Assembly: GCA_949775045.1 (NCBI GenBank)
Contig: OX459108.1
Coordinates: forward strand, 2,183,631-2,247,630
From: Metridium senile
Lineage: Eukaryota > Cnidaria > Anthozoa > Actiniaria > Metridiidae
Reading direction: 5' to 3'
DNA length: 64,000 bases
Shown: piece by piece, positions 40,659 through 55,100 of the stretch
How positions within the stretch are numbered: the stretch's first letter is position 1
Layout: each line of letters begins with the position of its first letter
Program-made: the position numbers and the translations under genes
Notes under the pieces: generated by a model
The model's database searches: none
Seen by the model: the letters and a program-made list of their open reading frames with translations, nothing else
Told to the model about the DNA's origin: nothing

Positions 40659-43600
40659 TTATACGGTTGGTACGTTTGGAATAAGGAGCTCCTCCTCATC
40701 CCCGGCGTCATCTTCAAGACTTATCTCTAGTTTTCTAACTACAGCTTGTAGCATGGCCTGTAAGTATTCTTGCTGGGTCTGCATTTCTTTCAAACGTGTT
40801 TTCATCATTTTCATGTTTTTATCCACACTTTCGTTGTGTTCTTCGACTTTTTGGAGAAGCGGCTGAAAGTTGGGAGAATAGTAATAAGAAAACAAGACAA
40901 AAAAACAAATAAAACAAATAGCCAACAAAGAAACAGACAAAGAAACAAACATACACACAAATAAACAAACAGACAAACGATGAAACAGACAAACAAACAA
41001 ACAAACAAGCGAACACACAAATAAACAAACAAACCAGCCAACAAACGAACGAGTTTAAACGAGTTTACCGCGTTTAAATTTTGCTTCAACATCCATTTAA
41101 CATTTCTTTTGTTCTGTGAATGGGAATTGGGAGTCGTTTGCCTTGCTCCGTTCAACATTGTTGAATACAACCATGCGCATTTAGCGGTCTTTTTAATACG
41201 TAATACGTTTCAACAATGTTGAAAAGGGGGTGGCAAAGGGTTTCAACATTACCATTCAACAAAATCGTACAGATGTTGAAGTAAATGTTGAAACCCTTTG
41301 CCCACCTATGTTCAACATCGTTAAACAACCATTCTACAGCGTTCAACAAAATCGAACAAATGTTGAAGCCGTTTGCTCGGGCCTTAAACAAGACTAACAG
41401 ACATGCTTGGAACCAACCTTTTCAATTTCCAATGCCTCTTTCATCTCTTGTGGCGATACTGGAGCAGAACTAAAGTATCTCCATATTCCCCTATGTCTAT
41501 TTGGAAAGTAGCTCTCCTTTAAGACAAGAAGATTCTTTCGCAGTTTACGAGGGAACGCCTTCTCGACATCGAGAGCCAAATCAACCTAAACAAGACAACA
41601 TAAGCGACTAAGTAAAGCAGTATGGTGGAAGGAAGGAAGGACGGAAGGAATGAAGGAAGGACGGAAGGAAGGAAGGACGGAAGGAAGGAAGGAAGGAAGG
41701 AAGGAAGGAAGGAAGGAAGGAAGGAAGGAAGGAAGGAAGGAAGGAAGGAAGGAAGGAAGGAAGGAAGGAAGGAAGGAAGGAAGGAAGGAAGGAAGGAAGG
41801 AAGGAAGGAAGGAAGGAAGGAAGGAAGGAAGGAAGGAAGGAAGGAAGGAAGGAACATACCAACATGCTCTGTCGTTTCAGTAGTGCTTGGTCCTGTACAC
41901 CTTTGATATCATCGACAGCCAAACCAATCTATGAAATAGAAACATATTCGTCACATGTTCAATTCATTTGAAGTGTAGTGAACTCTCTCGTCAACAACCA
42001 CCCTTGGACCAGAAGAAAGTGGTCCATTACGAGAGGGGTCGTTCAGAGAAAGTCAACTGTATAATATATATGAGGATGAGTGTGATGCAATGGCTATGGA
42101 GGCAACGACTCCCTTGTCACAATTAACATTTTGTAATTAAAAGCCAGAGACAAAACATTATAGACTTTCACCGCTGGGTTCGAGTCCCAGATCAGGTACC
42201 GCAGTGAGCTTTATGTGAGTTTAGTTTGTGCCACGAGGGTTATCGAGTTTTTCCTCCCTCAGCAAAAATCAACATGTGAGGAGTGATGTTTAAAAACTAT
42301 TTAATGTAGAGGTAGTGAGTGCCAGCAGAAGAATAACCACTGTGTGGATCTGCTGTGGAAAATATTATATATATTATAATATCTGTATCATATTTTTACT
42401 GGATCCAGTCCTAATCCTGCGATATTTTTACTCGTCTATAACTAGTAGGATAATAATATGAAATGCCTACCAGGAGATTCATGAGAATCAATGTCATAAC
42501 GATCAAGAATATGATAAACAGAGCCCACGATAACGCTGGAACGTCATCGGTGAACAGATCGTCAAACTCGAATTCGCCAATCATCATTACTCCTGTCTTG
42601 ACAATGGATCTACCAGCAGTCTGGAACGGCACCTGGAAGAAAGAACAAATTAGGATGAAGATGATGGCCATGATGATGATGATGATGATGATGACGATGA
42701 TGATGATGATAAAAACGATGATGATGATGATAATAACGATGATGATGGTGATGAAGATAACGATGATGATGGTAATGATGATGATGATGATGATGATGAT
42801 GATTGTGGTGGTGATGATGATGAAGATTTGATGATGGTAATGTTGGTGATGATGATGATGATGGTAATGATGATGATGATGATGATGGTAATTATGGTAA
42901 TGATGATGATAATAATGATTGTAGTAGTGATGATGAAGATGATGATGTATTTGAAGATGATAATGGTAACGATGGTGATAATGATGATGAAGATAAGGAA
43001 GATGATACCTAGTAAACGTGCCATACCTTATTGGGGAGTAACGTGTAGAAAGACAAAGCAAAAGCGACGATGAAGAGAACAAAGATCAGCGAAAACTTCA
43101 CGAAGGTATACAAGATGTCAGTGAACATGACCACATAGATACCCAGCTTTGGGAACTTCCTGATGAACAATAGAAGACACATCCATGCGGTGAATATAGA
43201 CACCGCTCCGATACTAGAGTGTTGGCTGGAACATCTAAAAACAGAAGGAAAAACCCGAGGCGTTAAATATATGGCATGAACATGATATTGATGAAGGGGA
43301 CGATGATGATCATGGTATTAATAATGGTGTTGGTGGTGGTGATGGTGGTGATGATGGTGGTGGTGATGATGATGGTGGTGGTGATGGTGGTGGTGATAAT
43401 GATGATGGTGGTGGTGATGGTAATGATGATGGTGGTGATGATAATAATGACAATGATGGTGGTGATGATGATGATGGTGGTGGTGGTGGTGGTGATAGTG
43501 ATGATGGTGGTGATGATGGTAATGATGATGGTGGTGGTGATGATAATGATGATGGTGGTGGTGATGGTAATGATGATGGTGGTGGTGATGATAATGATGA

Positions 43601-45288
43601 TGGTGGTGCTGATGGTTATGATGATGGTGGTGGTGATGATAATGATGATGGTGGTGGTGATGGTAATGATGATGGTGGTGGTGATGATAATGATGATGGT
43701 GGTGATGATGGTAATGATGATGGTGGTGGTGATGATAATGATGATGGTGGTGGTGATGGTAATGATGATGGTGGTGGTGATGATAATGATGATGGTGGTG
43801 ATGATGGTAATGATGATGGTGGTGGTGATGATAATGATGATGGTGGTGGTGATGGTAATGATGATGGTGGTGGTGATAATGATGATGGTGGTGATGATGG
43901 TAATGATGATGGTGGTGGTGATGATAATGATGATGGTGGTGGTGATGGTAATGATGATGGTGGTGGTGATGATAATGATGATGGTGGTGCTGATGGTTAT
44001 GATGATGGTGGTGGTGATGATAATGATGATGGTGGTGGTGATGGTAATGATGATGGTGGTGGTGATGATAATGATGATGGTGGTGATGATGGTAATGATG
44101 ATGGTGGTGGTGATGATAATGATGATGGTGGTGGTGATGGTAATGATGATGGTGGTGGTGATGATAATGATGATGGTGGTGATGATGGTAATGATGATGG
44201 TGGTGGTGATGATAATGATGATGGTGGTGGTGATGGTAATGATGATGGTGGTGGTGATAATGATGATGGTGGTGATGATGGTAATGATGATGGTGGTGGT
44301 GATGATAATGATGATGGTGGCGGTGATAACAATGATGATGGTGGTGGTGATAATGATGATGGTGGTGGTGATGGTAATGATGATGGTGGTGGTGATAATG
44401 ATGATGGTGGTGATGATGGTAATGATGATGATGGTGGTGGTGATAACAATGATGGTGGTGGTTGTGATGATAATAATGATAATTTTTGTCATGATGTTAA
44501 TGATGATATTAACAATGATAAAAATGATGATGATGGTGATAATGGTGATGACGATAATGATGACGATGGCGATGATAATAATAGTGGCCGTTTGTATGAT
44601 GGAAATCATCATAATTACAACCGCCACCAACACAATCCCCATCATTATCATAAGATCATTATCATCCACCATTATCATTATCATCATAATCACCATCATC
44701 ATCATAATCATAATCACCATCATCATAATCACCATCATCATCATAATCATAATCACAATCATCATAATCACCATCATCATCATAATCACCATCATCATCA
44801 TAATCACCATCATCATCATCACCATCATCATCATAATCATAATCACCATCATCATAATCACCATCATCATCATAATCACCATCATCATCATAATCACCAT
44901 CATCATAATCACCATCATCATCATAATCATAATCACCATCATCATAATCACCATCATCATCACCACCATCATCATCATAATCACCATCATCATCATCACC
45001 ATCATCATCATAATCACCATCATCATCACCACCATCATCATCATCATAATCACCATCATCATCATCATCATCATAATCATAATCACCATCATCATAATCA
45101 CCATCATCATCATAATCACCATCATCATCATAATCACCATCATCATAATCACCATCATCATCATAATCACCATCATCATAATCACCATCATCATCACCAC
45201 CATCATCATCATAATCACCATCATCATCATCACCATCATCATCATAATCACCATCATCATCACCACCATCATCATCATCATAATTACC

Positions 45289-45320
<32 letters not shown>

Positions 45321-45488
45321 CATCATCACCATCATCATCACCATCATCATCATCATCATAATCACCATCATCATCATCATCATCATCACCATCATCATCA
45401 TCATAATCACCATCATCATCATCACCATCATCATCATAATCACCATCATCATCATCACCATCATCACCACCATCATCATATCATCATG

Positions 45489-45519
<31 letters not shown>

Positions 45520-46008
45520 CCATCACCATCATCATCATCATCATCACCATCATCACCACTATCATCATATCATCATGACCACCACCACCGCCATCATCAT
45601 CATCATCACCATCACCATCATCATCATCATCATCACCATCATCACCACTATCATCATATCATCATGACCACCACCACCGCCATCATCATCATCATCAATT
45701 TCGCACACATTATCACTTATTAATCGTACTTCTCAAATCCAATGGATTCGCTTTCCTTGAATTCCGCGGCGACATATATGATAGACGTAACATAGGTCCC
45801 CCATTCGAGAAGATTCTCCCATCTAAAATAATCGAAGAGCTGATAGAATATCTGGAACAACTACGAAACACAAATAAAGTAAGTTTATTAGTGGGTAAGT
45901 AAGTTAGTACTGGTAAGTAGGTAAGTAAGTAAGTAATTTGGCAAGTAGATAAGTAAGTAAGTAGGTAAGTAAGTAAGTAGATAAGTAAGTAAGTAGGTAA
46001 GTAAGTAG

Positions 46009-46043
<35 letters not shown>

Positions 46044-46044
46044 G

Positions 46045-46115
<71 letters not shown>

Positions 46116-49100
46116 GGTAAGTTGGTAGTAAAGTAAGTAAGAAAGAAGGCTTTGGAAGGTAGGTAAGTAGGTTGACATGTACATCGAAAGAAACAACACT
46201 GGTCCGTTCAATTTTGTTGAATGGCTATGTTTAAACGCTTTTAAACTCTTTCAACATTGTTCAAACATGTTGAATCGATGTTGAAAGAGTTTAAAAGCAT
46301 TTAAACATTGCCATTCAGCAAAATCGAACGGATGTTGAAGCAAATGTTGAAACCGTTTGCCCCGGGCCTTAACTTGTAGTCTTACTGCTGTTTTCGACTT
46401 TCTGCGAACTCGTACATTCCAACGGTTGCCGTCAATCAAAAACATAAAAGGTACCGAGTAATTCGCAGCAGACAAATACGTATTACACAACTAGCCGTTG
46501 GAATGTCTGAGCTTGCAGAAAGACGAATACTGCAGTAAAAAAAAGAACGAAGCTAAGGGCTCGGGCAAACGGCTTCAACATTCATTCGATTTTGTTGCAA
46601 TGTTGAAGCCGTTTTTTTCAACATTGTTGAAACGTGTTGAATCGATGTTGAATTGATGTTGAAAGAGTTTAAACGCGTTTAAACTTTGCTTCAACATCCA
46701 TTCAACATTTCTTTTGTTCTGTGAATGTTGAATTGGAGTTGAAGTCGTTTGTCCGGCTTCGTTCAACATTGTTGACTACATTCATGCGCATTTAAGTGTC
46801 TTTCAAATACGTAACACGTTTCAACAATGTTGAAAGGGGGTGGCAAACGGTTTCAACATTACCATTCAACAAAATCGAACAGATGTTGAAGCAAATGTTG
46901 AAACCGTTTGCCCACCTACGTTCAACATCGTTCAACAACCATTCTACAGCGTTAACCAAAATCGAACAAATGTTGAAGTTGTTTGCCCGGGACTTAACAA
47001 AGAATACACTAGGTTTCCGACCGTACCTCCATAAGAATATGCCAGCACGCCAAGACCAGGACAATAACTGAGCCGGCTTCGATGAAGAACTTCTGTTCGG
47101 AATTCTCATGCTCACTTTTTATGCACTTGTCTGTTCCGTTGTACTTCTGTGCCCGTAACTGTGTTGTGGCTTAAGAAAAACAACAATGAATACATCATGG
47201 TTTTGATTGAATGATGCAAAATAATGTTCTTCATCAGTTAAGCATAAAATAATATTCCATTATCACGGTGTAAAATACCTTTTTTTCACGGTCCTCTGGA
47301 CTATAAGAATGACAAGGAATTTGTCCGAAAGCTCAGCTCATTAAAATCTTAGCTTTGTATACGTTGTTGATACAAATTGATTTTCAACAATATATTAAAG
47401 TTGGGTTCTACATATCATCACCATCAACGACAACAACAACAAGCCAACGTCTACGTCGTTCGAGTAATGTAATGAGAATAACACTATTACAGTTAGGTTC
47501 TACTTACCAATTGAATAACCCGTCAGGAAAAACAGAAATAAGAAGAAGATGAAGAGTTTTAAGTAATAGACGAATCGTCCGAATTTGGACCATTTCCTTG
47601 CCAGTAAGAAAGACACCAATGGGTGACTGGCTAGATTCTCGCGTTTTCTTTTGATCTAGGAGAAAAAATTCATAGATCATTGACAAATGGTGAAGACAAG
47701 CAGCGGAGAGATTGTGAAATACTGATGATGATCATGATGATCATGATAATAATGATAGTGATGATAATGTTGATGATAGTTATGTTTGATGATGATGATG
47801 ATGATTACTATGATGATGATGATGGAGACCATAATTATGGCGACAATGAAGTAGAATGATGATCAAGATTAGAAAGATGGCAGGGTGATTGTAAAAATGA
47901 TGATGATGATAATGATGATAATGATAATGATGATGATGATGGTGACAACGACAATAATATGATGATGACAATAATGATGATGATAATAATGATGATGATG
48001 ATAATAATGATGGCCGGATGATGATAATAGTAATAATGAGTATGCTGATGATGATAATGATATGAATAATCATGATAATGGTAATAATGATAATGATGAT
48101 GATAATGATAAGGATGATGATGATGACAATGATACTAATAATGATGATGATAATGATAATGATGATGATGATATGATGATACTAATGATGATAATATCAC
48201 TAAATACTCACCATGACCATCAAAGGATGGTTTTTTTTCTTCTCCAGTTGTTTCGTAGCCATCTCAATCGCCTGCTGGTCGTCGATCATAGCATAACCGA
48301 ACTCAGACTTATCGATCTGGAAGCTATGGACACTGCCAACCTCGGACGACGTGAGGCTCCCCCCTGACATGGACGAGAACCAATCAGCGTAGATGTCCTC
48401 GAGGAACTCGTAGTTCATAGTTATCTCGTAGTCATGGTGATAGACAGGGAGTCCATTGTCGGTGACACACTGGTTCAAGACGGTCTCGGCGACATCTAAA
48501 CAGGTTTCGAACAGGAATAAAACAGGTTTAAATCAGGAATAAAACAGGTTTAGCAATGGAATAAAACAGTTTTAGTAATGGAATAAAACAGGTTTAGCAA
48601 TGGAATTAAACAGTTTTAGCAATGGAATTAAACAGTTTTAGCAATGGAATTAAACAGGTTTAACAATGGAATAAAACAGTTTTAGTAATGGAATTAAACA
48701 GGTTTAGCAATGGAATTAAACAGGTTTAGCAATGGAATAAAACAGGTTTAGCAATGGAATTAAACAGGTTTAACAATGGAATAAAACAGGTTTAACAATG
48801 GAATAAAACAGGTTTAGCAATGGAATAAAACAGGTTTAGCAATGGAATTAAACAGGTTTAGTAAATGACATGAACATCCGTTCGATTTTGTGGCAATGGC
48901 AATGTTTAAACGCTTTTAAACTCTTTCAACATTGTTGAAAAGTGTTGAATCGATGTTGAATTGATGTTGAAAAGCGTTAAACAGTGCCATTGCCACAAAA
49001 TCGAACGGATGTTGAAGCAAATGTTGAAACCGTTTACCAGGGTCTTTAGTTTGAGTCAGTCAAGTAAACCCACCTGGCAGCTTCAGGATAAGTTTTCTCA

Positions 49101-52100
49101 TAGGCGTCGTGACCTTTCCTTGCTCCAATGTCTTGTTTCTCATAGCATCCACCCAATTCTTGTCTTTCACAATGGCAGAGGCTACCTCCCTACACAAAAC
49201 AAGACCAGTATTCATATCTATAGACACTTTTAATAAGTCCCGAAGTGTTGTGTTTTCCGCGCTTGGCGTCAAATTTATTCTTTTGAAATTTGTATAATAT
49301 ATGAAAGGAATTGAAAAGAATAAATTTGACGTAAAGCGCGGAAAACACAACACTTCGGGACTTATTAAAAGGGTATATAATCTTTGGTGTTGGCACGAAT
49401 GTGATAAAACTATTTTAGAACTATGGAAATAGTCCCGTTCACTGTTCCCTGCGCCATCTTGAAAGGTAGCCGGGCCTTTGCATTGAAACGAGACGAACGT
49501 TGAGCTTGCAATGATAGAGACACGTGAATAATTGGCCCGCAAGGTATATCAAGTATCATTGCATTGTTCTCTCCTATGCCACGAGGGTTTTTCTCCGGGT
49601 TATCCGGTTTTCCTCCCTCAGCACGTCGAGTTGTGTGCAAAATATTAAACGTAGAGGTAGTGAGTGTGAGTGAGTCTCCCCGATTAGTAGGACGCACTGC
49701 GTCCAGCTAGAAGATTGAGACGTTAAAAAAAGTTATTATTATTATTATTATATACACACAGAAGGCCAATTTCAAAACTTGTACTCGTACTCAATCTCGT
49801 ACTCGTTGTCAAATCTAAAGTTCCCTATTGTTTGACCATTGGAAAACAAACTTTGTAGGGGACTTCGAGTCCTATTGTCGTCTCTCCGTGGAATTTTTGA
49901 ACCACGTACAAATTATTATCAACAAATACAATGTACAGTCCGATTCCATCAAGGCTAAATTATTTACATAAATTAGTTTATAAGCGAACTTTCTGCATTT
50001 TGTAATTAGTATTATCTGATAATGGAGCGTGATGGCTCCGAAACGTCAAAAAACAATTATTTCTTTACTAAGTCTCATTTTTACATCATTAAATAAAAAC
50101 AAATACATATAATTGTTACATACTTATTTCCCCTGTCTACGGCCATGTCCAGGCAGTTTCGTCCTGTATGGTCTGTTAGAGATATAGAAGCATTCCTGGA
50201 CAACAGTAACTGGACCATATCAACATGACCTTCCCTAGATGCTAGATGGAGGGGGGTAGTCTGGGGAAAATTATATAACCACCATTTAGTTATAATTATT
50301 ACAATCATTATCGTCGTTATCACAAGCACCATCATGCGTTATCTTCATTACCATTATCATTATTCTCATCATCATCATCACCTCAACCACCACCATTATT
50401 GTCCAAACCTTCGACATTACATTCTACTTATCTCATATCAACGACATTAACATTATCATCACCTTTATTTTTATTCTCATCATCATCACCTCAACCACCA
50501 CCATTATTGTCCAAACCTTCGACATTGGTGAGACAAACAAATTACATTCTACTTCTCTCATATCAACGACATTAACATCACCATTATCATCAATATCAAC
50601 ATCATTATCATCACCATTATTATAATCCGCGGTCTAAACCTTCGACATTCGTCAAACAAATGTCATTGTCATCATTATCATCATTATCATCCTTATCATT
50701 ATCATCATTATCATCATTATTATCATTATTATCATTATCATTATCATCATTATTATCCTTATCATTATCATCATTATTATCATTATTATCATTATCATTA
50801 TTATCATTATTATCATTATCATTATTATCATTATTATCATTATCATCATTATTATCATTATCATTATTATCATTATTATCATTATTATCATTATCATTAT
50901 CATCATTATTATCCTTATCATTATCATCATTATTATCATTATTATCATTATCATTATTATCATTATTATCATTATCATCATTATTATCATTATCATTATT
51001 ATCATTATTATCATTATTATCCTTATCATTATTATCATTATTATCATTATTATCCTTATCATTATCATCATTATTATCATTATCATTATTATCATTATCA
51101 TCATTATTATCCTTATCCTTATTATCATTATCATCATTATTATCCTTATCATTATCATCATTATTATCCTTATCATTATTATCATTATTATCATTATTAT
51201 CATTATCATTATCATCATTATTATCCTTATCATTATTATCATTATTATCATTATTATCCTTATCATTATTATCATTATCATCATTATTATCCTTATCATT
51301 ATTATCATTATCATCATTATTATCCTTATCATTATCATCATTATTATCATTATTATCCTTATCATTATCATCATTATTATCATTATAATCATCATCATTA
51401 TTATCATTATATATATATTATCACTATTATAATCATCATCATTATAGTATCGCGATTATTATCACTATTAGTATAATCATCATCATTATTATCACCATTA
51501 TTATCATTATCATCACCACCACCACCACCACCACCATTATCTTCATCATCATTATCACCATTACTATCATTATCATCACCACCACCACCACCATCATCAT
51601 CGTGATCACCATATCATCAACATCACCCCATCATTACATCCCATATCATGTGTACATGTAACGATTGGTCACGTCATGGCGTGACATGTCACGCGGTCAC
51701 GCAATGCCTACCCTAGTTTTATCAGTGGGGTCTACAGGTGAATCATAATCCAATAGAACCGCTGCAGTCTTCACGTGACCACTAAATGCAGCGCAATCCA
51801 GAGGTGTCCACAAATTGACGTTCCTGAAAATATAAGAGAAATTAAAACTCAAGTTAACAACTCAAGGCGCTGTTAATAAACTGTGCAATAGACCTTTAAA
51901 TTTGTAGACCGCAAAACAGTCCCTATACTTTTACGCGAAGACTCCGAGGACACGAGTTAAAGTTCGATTGGTTGAAATTCTGGCCGCGCGAGGAGAGGAT
52001 TAACGGCCGAGCGGGGAGCGAGGCGAGAGGGCAGAGACGCGTCCAGAATTTCGTCCGATCGAACTTTAACTTGTTTCCTCGGAGTTTTCGCGTAAAAGTA

Positions 52101-55100
52101 GGGACTGTTTTGCAGTCTACCCTTTTCGCGGTCCTCGTAGCCTGCGTAGCAAGCGTTTCTATTTAGGAACGGGAAAAAGTTGTTTTGGGATAGCTGTGTT
52201 ACCGATATAGCCGCGCGAAACCTAAGACGAGTAACACAGCTATCCCAAAACAACTTTTTCCGTTCCACCAAAAGAAACGATTGCTACGCAGGCTACAGTT
52301 GTTGACTAACAACCTCAGCCTCGATATCGTGTAATATATACTTTACAGCCCGTCTCCCTAGCCAGTGGCTAATGTTTAAGTATTCGACACACTCACACTA
52401 CTACCTCTACATTAAATATTTTAACATACATCACTGGTAGTGTTTAAGTATTCGACACACTCACACTACTACCTCTACATTTAATATTTTAACAAATACA
52501 TCACTGGTAATGTTTAAGTATTCGACACACTCACACTACTACCTCTACATTTAATATTTTAACATACATCACTGGTAATGTTCAAGTATTCGACACACTC
52601 AAACTACTACCTCTACATTTAATATTTTAACATACATCACTGGTAATGTTCAAGTATTCGACACACTCACACTACTACCTCTACATTTAATATTTTAACA
52701 TACATCACTAGCTTCTCACATGTCCTTTGACAGGTGTTTCTCAACCTACGAAAAATCATCACAAGTTCCCGTCTTACCTGGCATCGACAGGTGATCCACT
52801 CTCTAGCAGTTCTCGTACACACTTCCAGTGTCCTTCAATGGCAGCAAGATGGAGAGGGGTGTTGGATGCCTCGTCTTCGTCATTGATGATCGAACTATCT
52901 CGCTTTAACAATGTCTGCACCGTCCTGGAGAAAACATAGAATCGAACACCATCGATTATATAGTTCTTAATGTCTCTAGCTAACGAGAGGTAGAATGATG
53001 ATGTTGACGAAGAAGAAGATAATGATGATGATGATGATGATGATGATTATGATGATGATGTTAATGATGATGATGATGAAAGCAATGATGATGTTAATGA
53101 TGATGATTGCGATATAATGGTAACTATGAAGAGGATGGTTATGATGATAACGATAAATATTGACGATGATGGTGGTGATGATGATGATAAGGAAGGTAAT
53201 CATGTTGATCTTGAACAATACCATGGTAAGTTTAGATAACAAAGATGATTATGAAACAAAGATAATAATACAAAGTTGTCAATCACAATCATGAAATTAA
53301 TTATGATGATGATGATGACTATGATGATGATGCCGATGATGTACCTTGTTCTACCAAACTTAGCAGCGAGATGTAAAGGTGTGTACTCTTCATCGTTCCG
53401 TGCATCAATCTTGGCTCCATTATCCAGCAGCAACTGAAACATATCGATTACAATTATCGTTAGTCCAAAACAGCACGGTATACGAGTTTAATATTAAAAT
53501 GTCGTGCACTGTACAAAATCTAAATTCCCAATTGGCTGAAATCGATCACGTGGAGTGCTGTTACGCCTAGTTTTCACTAGCGACGCAAGCATAAGCGCAA
53601 ACACAAGCACAAGCGAAGAAACCTTATTTCGTCCTGAAAACCGTTTGACGCAGTGATAACGCAAGCGCAAGTGCAAGATATCAAACATTTTCTTTTTTTT
53701 TGCGTTTGCGCTTGTGCTTGCGCGTGGCACTAGTACATAGTGTGCTTGCGCTTGCATTGCGTCGCTAGTGAAAACCAGGCTTAACGCACGCTGAGCGAAC
53801 TCAATTTTAATATTAAAAGAGTTATAGAGACTTTTCGTTCATTCTTTATCGGCAAATACAGTCCCTTGCTGACTGTTCAATGAACTATACGGCCTCGTGC
53901 AGTATTTAAAGTAGAGTACTGAATACAGTGCAGCCCCGCCTTACGGCCACCCGCTTAATACGGCCACCCCGTTATTGCGGCCAGTTTTTTAGCCGCTGCG
54001 CTGCCCTATTAGACATATATGCCGTACGTACCTCTGCTACGACGACGAATCCTTTCATGGCAGCCACGTGGAGGGGCGTGGCTTCGTAGAGATCACCTTT
54101 ATTGATAAGTCCTTTGGATAATGGATTGCTTAGAAGTTCCTACAAGAGAGCATCATCATCGTCATCATCATCATTATTGTCAGCACCATCATTTTAATAA
54201 GCATCATCATCATCATCATTATCACCAGCATCAACATCATCATCATCATCATCGTCATCATCATAATCTCTAGATTGTCTTGGTATGTAAGTATTGATGT
54301 CATATTCTTTCTTATCGTCACCATCACTCTTACCCTCATCATTATCATCATCATCATATATTCCCTTACCTTCAGCGTATCGACACAGTTCTGTTCAGCA
54401 GACATAAAGATAGCATTCTTGTTCTGTCTATCTGTACATTTCATATTTGCACCACGAGCAAGCAGGACAGATACAATCTCTGTGTGTCCTTCACTGGCAG
54501 CCTCCAGCAACGGTGTGAAGTTGTCTTTATCACAACTCTCAATGTTTGCTCCCCTAAAACAACGATAGTGAATCAGTTAGGTCCTGTATATCAGTAAAGG
54601 TAACTGTAGCATCATTATTATGATCTTTCCATCTACTAGAACTATTTACAGTCGAAAAACCGTGGGCACTCAGAAATATTTTAGAAATCATTTATTGTTC
54701 GTTGAACAACTCACAAACAACTCTAACTACAAACGGTTCATCATACTACACATCAGTCAAACTTCTTGCGGTGATATAGTTCTTTCTGAGTTGTTCAACG
54801 AATAAAAAACGATTTCTTAAATATTTCTAGATGCCAACGGCCCACGGCTTTATAATAATCATCATCGTCATCATCATCTACAAAATCATCATCATAATCT
54901 TTATAAACATCATCCTCATCTTCATAATCATAATCATCATGCATCACCATCATCAATATAAACACCATCATTCCAATAGCCACCATCAATATCATACACC
55001 ATACATATATCATACACCATCATCACTACCACCACTACCACAATCACCACCACTATCAAAACGAAAACTTTTAAAAAGCTTCGGTATAACAAGTACTTAC

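Larger units (their letters stand above)
40659..48495 (-). other. TRPA linker, transmembrane and C-terminal exons 12-20
   Basis: S1 is [18 protein letters not shown] (exon 13), S2 [17 protein letters not shown] (exon 14), S3 around [15 protein letters not shown] (exon 15). S4-S5 are [13 protein letters not shown] and [20 protein letters not shown] (exon 16). The pore helix and filter [13 protein letters not shown] and S6 [19 protein letters not shown] are in exon 17. Exons 18-19 carry the TRP-like post-S6 helices. Exon 20 is a coiled coil with an acidic end, [12 protein letters not shown]. The filter acidic residue is Glu1016, where human TRPA1 has Asp915. Confidence 0.9.

Noticed and set aside
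42180..42210. Functional tRNA gene
   Set aside because: Only the B-box region is good; no cloverleaf with matching acceptor stem could be drawn, so a tRNA-derived SINE is more likely.
43263..45578. Open frames of over 700 codons of Met/Val, Ile/Thr or His/Asn
   Set aside because: GAT/ATC simple sequence without stops, inside a TRPA intron.
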